Of a stretch of 64,000 nucleotides of DNA, positions 61,273-64,000 are shown piece after piece (position 1 is the stretch's first letter; each line of letters begins with the position of its first letter). Below the pieces are notes generated by a model. The model saw only the letters and a list, made by a program, of their open reading frames with translations. It made no database searches and was not told where the DNA came from. Made by a program: the position numbers and the translations under genes. The stretch is from an uncultured Lachnospiraceae bacterium (GTDB lineage Bacteria; Bacillota; Clostridia; Lachnospirales; Lachnospiraceae): the NCBI GenBank assembly GCA_910588965.1, contig CAJUSO010000011.1:9749-73748 (forward strand), read 5' to 3'.

Positions 61273-61298
61273 ACAATCCTCTGTCCGTACGGGAAAAA

Positions 61299-61326
61299 GA
61301 AGCAGGGCAGCCAGGTGCCCTGCTTC
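61299..61326. terminator. Terminator between convergent kinase and anti-sigma genes
   Basis: GAAGCAGGGCA and TGCCCTGCTTC form a perfect 11-base-pair stem with a six-base loop. On the minus strand it is followed by TTTTTCCC, serving the DUF4179-type gene; it also follows the plus-strand kinase gene. Confidence 0.8.
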
Positions 61327-61346
61327 CCTTCCGGGATAACCAATCC

Positions 61347-62465
61347 TTATTTTAATGGCATTTCCACGCCGTCTACATGGATAGAAGCGATATCGTCTAT
61401 ATTGATCAATGAGTTAAATGTGCTGAAAAATTCGAATTTCCAGCCGCTTTTTGCATATCCGTCAAAACCGCCGCCGCCTGCGAATGTGCCAAGCACGGAG
61501 TCTTTTGGTACTTCCCCGTCGGGCGTCCGGTATCCTGTGCCGTCAAGTGTATCTGCCGCCTCAAGCATTTCCCATCCTTCTGGAGGGGCGTCGAACATGT
61601 AGTATGAAGTACCGTCTTTCATTGTAAAGGTGACAAGGCCAATGGGGTAGGGTTCGTTTTCCTCCAAGTCGAAATATTTGTCGAAGGTAAAGCATATCCC
61701 GCCGGTGGTAATTTTAATATTGGTGCATCCATCCAGGGAACTGCCATCTGCATAACGGCATGGTATCTGCCCGGTTGGCTGCAGCACAAAGTTGTCAGCG
61801 ATAGCATATTCGTGATAGGTAATCCCATTTTCCACAGTTTCCCCGCTCTTTACTTCGAGGTTGACTTTCATGGTATCTTCTGGGCGCCCATCATTTTCAA
61901 AATGGTATACATCATGGTAGTAGGTCCGGATGGAAGTATGCGTTTCATTTGCATATACTGAATTTGACGGGGCGCAGCTGCCGCCGCCGGTCTCGAAAGC
62001 CATCCGGTCAGGTGATGATGAAAAATAGTATTCGGAAACTCCTTCTATATTTTCTGTGCTTAACACGCTCCCATCCAGGGAATCTGTACGGATTGTATAA
62101 TATGCTTCGCAGTTTATTGGATCAAAATAATAAGATTCCAAGGTGAATTTCAGGTTTTTGTAGAGGATAGTGTCATCGCTTTGCTGGACATTTTCTGTGA
62201 TTGCAGCGGCTGTTGCGCTGTCGGTCTTATGGTGGACAGAATCCAGTAAATCCCATATATTCATCCCGGTCTGCGCATAGCAGATGCCGTTTGCGCCAAA
62301 GGCGAGGATGAAGACCCCGGCAATTGCGGCTACCGCCCGTGCCCGTAACTTCTGGGTGCGCCGTTCTTTCCTTTGGATTGCCCCTTCTACGATATCCATG
62401 CCGATTTCCTCCGGCAGCTTTACATCCGAAATAGCTTCTTTGTAAGTGTTATGCTCCAACATCAT
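61347..62465 (-). CDS. DUF4179-type membrane protein, probable anti-sigma factor
   Basis: The ATG at 62465 lies eight bases after AAGGAG, within the end of the sigma gene (17-base overlap). The 372-residue protein has a cytoplasmic N-terminus of about 45 residues, one membrane helix (AVAAIAGVFILAFGANGICYA, about 46-65) and an external domain with Tyr-rich strands (LKFTLESYYFDPINCEAYYTI). This is the layout of DUF4179 anti-sigma proteins. It should hold the ECF factor inactive until an envelope signal arrives; that role is inferred from gene order and topology. Confidence 0.82.
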   Translation of the reverse strand: MMLEHNTYKEAISDVKLPEEIGMDIVEGAIQRKERRTQKLRARAVAAIAGVFILAFGANGICYAQTGMNIWDLLDSVHHKTDSATAAAITENVQQSDDTILYKNLKFTLESYYFDPINCEAYYTIRTDSLDGSVLSTENIEGVSEYYFSSSPDRMAFETGGGSCAPSNSVYANETHTSIRTYYHDVYHFENDGRPEDTMKVNLEVKSGETVENGITYHEYAIADNFVLQPTGQIPCRYADGSSLDGCTNIKITTGGICFTFDKYFDLEENEPYPIGLVTFTMKDGTSYYMFDAPPEGWEMLEAADTLDGTGYRTPDGEVPKDSVLGTFAGGGGFDGYAKSGWKFEFFSTFNSLINIDDIASIHVDGVEMPLK

Positions 62466-62958
62466 GTTGCTCACTCCTTTCCAGTGTCTGTTTGATTTTT
62501 TCCCTTCCACGCTGCAGCTGTGTCTGGATGGTGCTCTCGCTTTTGTGCAGAAGATGCGAAATCTCACGCACAGAGTACTCTTCATAGTAGTACAGATGGA
62601 TTGGCACGCGGTATTTCTCTGGCAAATCTAAAATGGCATTTTTTAATGCGTCAAATGCATCACAGGCTTCTGCCGGAGTTTCCCGGTTCTTGTCCCATTC
62701 TTCCAGCCGCAGGATGTCACAGTTCCATTTGCTTTTCAGGAAGTTTTTACAGGTATTAATCGTGGTCCGGATAAACCAGGCCTTCTCATGTTCCTTGGCC
62801 TTGAACTTAGGATGGTAAATCAGATACTTGTAAAAGACCTCCTGAAATACGTCTTCTGCCTGGTATGTATCCTTGCAGTAAGCCCATGCCAGTTTGTATA
62901 TCATGTCTTTGTGCGTCTGATAACATTCCAGTACTTTTTGTTTCTCTGCGTATTTCAT
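62449..62958 (-). CDS. ECF RNA polymerase sigma factor
   Basis: The 169-residue sigma factor has region 2 in DMIYKLAWAYCKDTYQAEDVFQ with a following -10 recognition helix, and region 4 in YYYEEYSVREISHLLHKSESTIQTQLQRGREK. TAGGAGG precedes the ATG. It is followed by and overlaps its probable anti-sigma gene. The upstream region may hold an autoregulated promoter. Confidence 0.93.
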   Translation of the reverse strand: MKYAEKQKVLECYQTHKDMIYKLAWAYCKDTYQAEDVFQEVFYKYLIYHPKFKAKEHEKAWFIRTTINTCKNFLKSKWNCDILRLEEWDKNRETPAEACDAFDALKNAILDLPEKYRVPIHLYYYEEYSVREISHLLHKSESTIQTQLQRGREKIKQTLERSEQHDVGA

Positions 62959-62980
62959 ATTCTGTACCTCCTATATAAAG

Positions 62981-63019
62981 AATACAATTTAGGAAGGGAA
63001 AATATCTCAAAAGGGGTGG
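62981..63019 (-). promoter_or_regulatory. Possible autoregulated ECF promoter
   Basis: On the minus strand CCACCCCTTTTGA is followed, after about 20 bases, by GTATTC just before the ribosome binding site. From memory this resembles promoters of related ECF/DUF4179 operons. Confidence 0.35.
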
Positions 63020-63251
63020 AAAAAAATAAAAAAATATAATTCAGTGTTCTTTTCTTAATGATAACATCCGGTATCCTGCCCGGCAATCGGAAGTTCTTCT
63101 ATACAGTATTCATTCGCTATAAATTTTGCCGAAGACCTGCATGGATGCTTTTGTAAAATATTTTTCTTTTTTTCCATATAAGCGTGAAACCAGATAAGGA
63201 TAAAAAATATATTTAAACCAGATGATAGAAAGCCGAGGAGAAAAGGAGTAG

Positions 63252-63317
63252 TGATATGCTCCTCCTTATAGTGGCAGTTTTATTATTTTGTCTGTCTACT
63301 ATAAGGGGAGCATATCA
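63252..63317. mobile_element. 66-bp MITE-like palindrome
   Basis: TGATATGCTCC-T-CCTTATAGT on the left is matched by its near-perfect complement ending GGGGAGCATATCA on the right, with a loop of about 25 bases; the similarity extends to GGCAG against AGACAG at the inner edges. Terminal inverted repeats of about 26 bases around almost no interior look like a non-autonomous element or solo insertion-sequence ends. No target-site duplication is clear. Confidence 0.45.
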
Positions 63318-63379
63318 ATCTACTGTACGGCGGCTTTTTTCTTTTGCCACTATGTGGCAATGCCGTCGTGCGGCAGCCG

Positions 63380-64000
63380 TTATTCTTGTGTTACGGTACA
63401 AGTACCAGAACTTGATTGTACCTCTTTACTTGGCCTCGTATGTTCATCAAACTCTTTCTGGCTGTATTTTTCAATACCCGTCAATGTACCGTATCCCGCA
63501 TCATTCAGGTTTGCAAAATCGCGGACTGTGTAAATATCTATCGTACCGTCCGTACTCTCAAAAGTACGCATTGAGCCTTTGAATTTTCCGCCTGTCATAC
63601 TTTCTCCGTTGGAAGTTAATACATCCCGGCAAAAACGTACTTTTTCATCACCCAAATACCATTGATTTTCTTTCGCTTCATAAGTGACCCCAAATGCTGC
63701 GTACTCCTTTGCCATCTCTTCAAATTCTTTCGCAGAAGTCGGCTCTCCAGCTATAGCAGCATTTAAGGGCGGGTTTTTGATGGCTTCGATGTTACGGGCG
63801 GCAAATTCTTCTTCTGAAAATTCCTTTAACCCGATTAGCTTTCCACTGCAATCAAACGAACCATCATCAGAGCGGATAAAGCTGTTCAAGTCACGGACAG
63901 CATACACATCCACTACACCGTTTTCATTGAAAAAATCTGTTCCCGCCTGTCCTCCTCCATCTGGTATCGTATAATAGTCCTCGAACCATCGAACCGATTT
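63380..64000 (-). CDS. C-terminal part of a repeat protein, cut by the window edge
   Basis: The frame is open from 64000 to the stop at 63380 (206 residues); the GTG at 63913 is not needed as a start. Two related units are visible. One has VDVYAVRDLNSF then GKLIGLKEFSEEEF; the other has IDIYTVRDFANL then GTLTGIEKYSQKEF. Each is preceded by a VRWFEDY or VRFCRDV phrase. From memory, such units occur at the C-terminus of BlaR1/M56-type membrane peptidases of Clostridia, but the peptidase part, if present, lies outside the window. Function is therefore open. Confidence 0.55.
   Translation of the reverse strand, partial: KSVRWFEDYYTIPDGGGQAGTDFFNENGVVDVYAVRDLNSFIRSDDGSFDCSGKLIGLKEFSEEEFAARNIEAIKNPPLNAAIAGEPTSAKEFEEMAKEYAAFGVTYEAKENQWYLGDEKVRFCRDVLTSNGESMTGGKFKGSMRTFESTDGTIDIYTVRDFANLNDAGYGTLTGIEKYSQKEFDEHTRPSKEVQSSSGTCTVTQE

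Larger units (their letters stand above)
62959..63379. other. Region between the ECF gene and the partial repeat protein
   Basis: No supported gene. It holds the ECF promoter-like sequence, the 66-bp palindrome at 63252, and two small stem-loops (TTGCCAC/GTGGCAA and TGCCG/CGGCA, about 63344-63378) close to the end of the minus-strand partial gene. A plus-strand frame from 63256 has a good ribosome binding site, but it runs through the palindrome and then antisense to the next gene. Confidence 0.4.

Noticed and set aside
63256..63582. Small hydrophobic plus-strand ORF with a good ribosome binding site
   Set aside because: Its first 20 codons are the palindrome, and the rest is antisense to the partial repeat protein; the composition follows the repeat, not a protein family.

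Overview
The window reads as chromosome of a spore-forming anaerobic Firmicute, most likely a Lachnospiraceae-type Clostridia. Pointers are a single-chain pyruvate:ferredoxin oxidoreductase, a SpoIIID gene behind a near-perfect sigma-E promoter, a T-box leader, AGGAGG-type ribosome binding sites, a LytTR/GHKL two-component pair and gut-type glycoside hydrolases. Base composition is close to balanced, except for one clearly A+T-rich insert at about 30.47-33.6 kb. No rRNA, tRNA, CRISPR array or transposase gene was recognised.

Layout. 0-3.2 kb: a DUF3863/DUF3864-like protein, a tiny zinc-ribbon protein and a GH53-fold protein that has lost both catalytic glutamates. 3.5-8 kb: two PLP aminotransferases (one HisC-like), a DUF368 membrane protein and GlyA. 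8.2-11.9 kb (minus): a chemotaxis receptor and an ABC-F ATPase. 12.2-15.8 kb: PFOR. 16.1-20.7 kb: a structured non-coding leader and an AAA-ATPase/PD-(D/E)XK gene, then a three-gene ABC transporter operon. 20.9-21.1 kb: the scar of another ABC ATPase gene. 21.1-30.2 kb: DeoC, a large secreted transglutaminase-like surface protein, a MarR-controlled heterodimeric ABC exporter, and a secreted lysine-rich Ig-like protein.

30.5-33.6 kb (minus): an A+T-rich three-gene cassette (DUF262 protein, DUF3696-type AAA ATPase, unknown protein) that looks like an anti-phage system. 34-36.7 kb: an ECF sigma factor with a membrane-anchored beta-propeller protein. 36.7-38.1 kb (minus): PHP histidinol-phosphatase and a DNA glycosylase. 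38.4-46.2 kb: an AraC regulator, GH36 alpha-galactosidase, an exonuclease carrying a topoisomerase-type zinc ribbon, a GH3 hexosaminidase with a tandem-repeat linker, and topoisomerase III. 46.3-48.5 kb: an FMN reductase, SpoIIID, Lgt and a small membrane protein. 48.7-51.1 kb: a T-box leader controlling a 2-isopropylmalate synthase fused in one reading frame to an AraC-type DNA-binding domain. 51.3-54.5 kb: KDPG aldolase, and a MATE transporter divergent from a LysR regulator. 54.6-58 kb: a hybrid histidine kinase. 58-61.3 kb: a secreted protein whose promoter carries a LytTR-like direct repeat, followed by the LytTR regulator and GHKL kinase. 61.3-64 kb (minus): an ECF sigma/anti-sigma pair, a 66-bp MITE-like palindrome, and the C-terminal part of a repeat protein cut by the window edge.

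The observations most worth following are the LeuA-AraC fusion behind a T-box, the A+T-rich defence-like cassette, the doubly inactivated GH53 homologue, the LytTR-type promoter next to its probable regulator, and the ABC ATPase scar.
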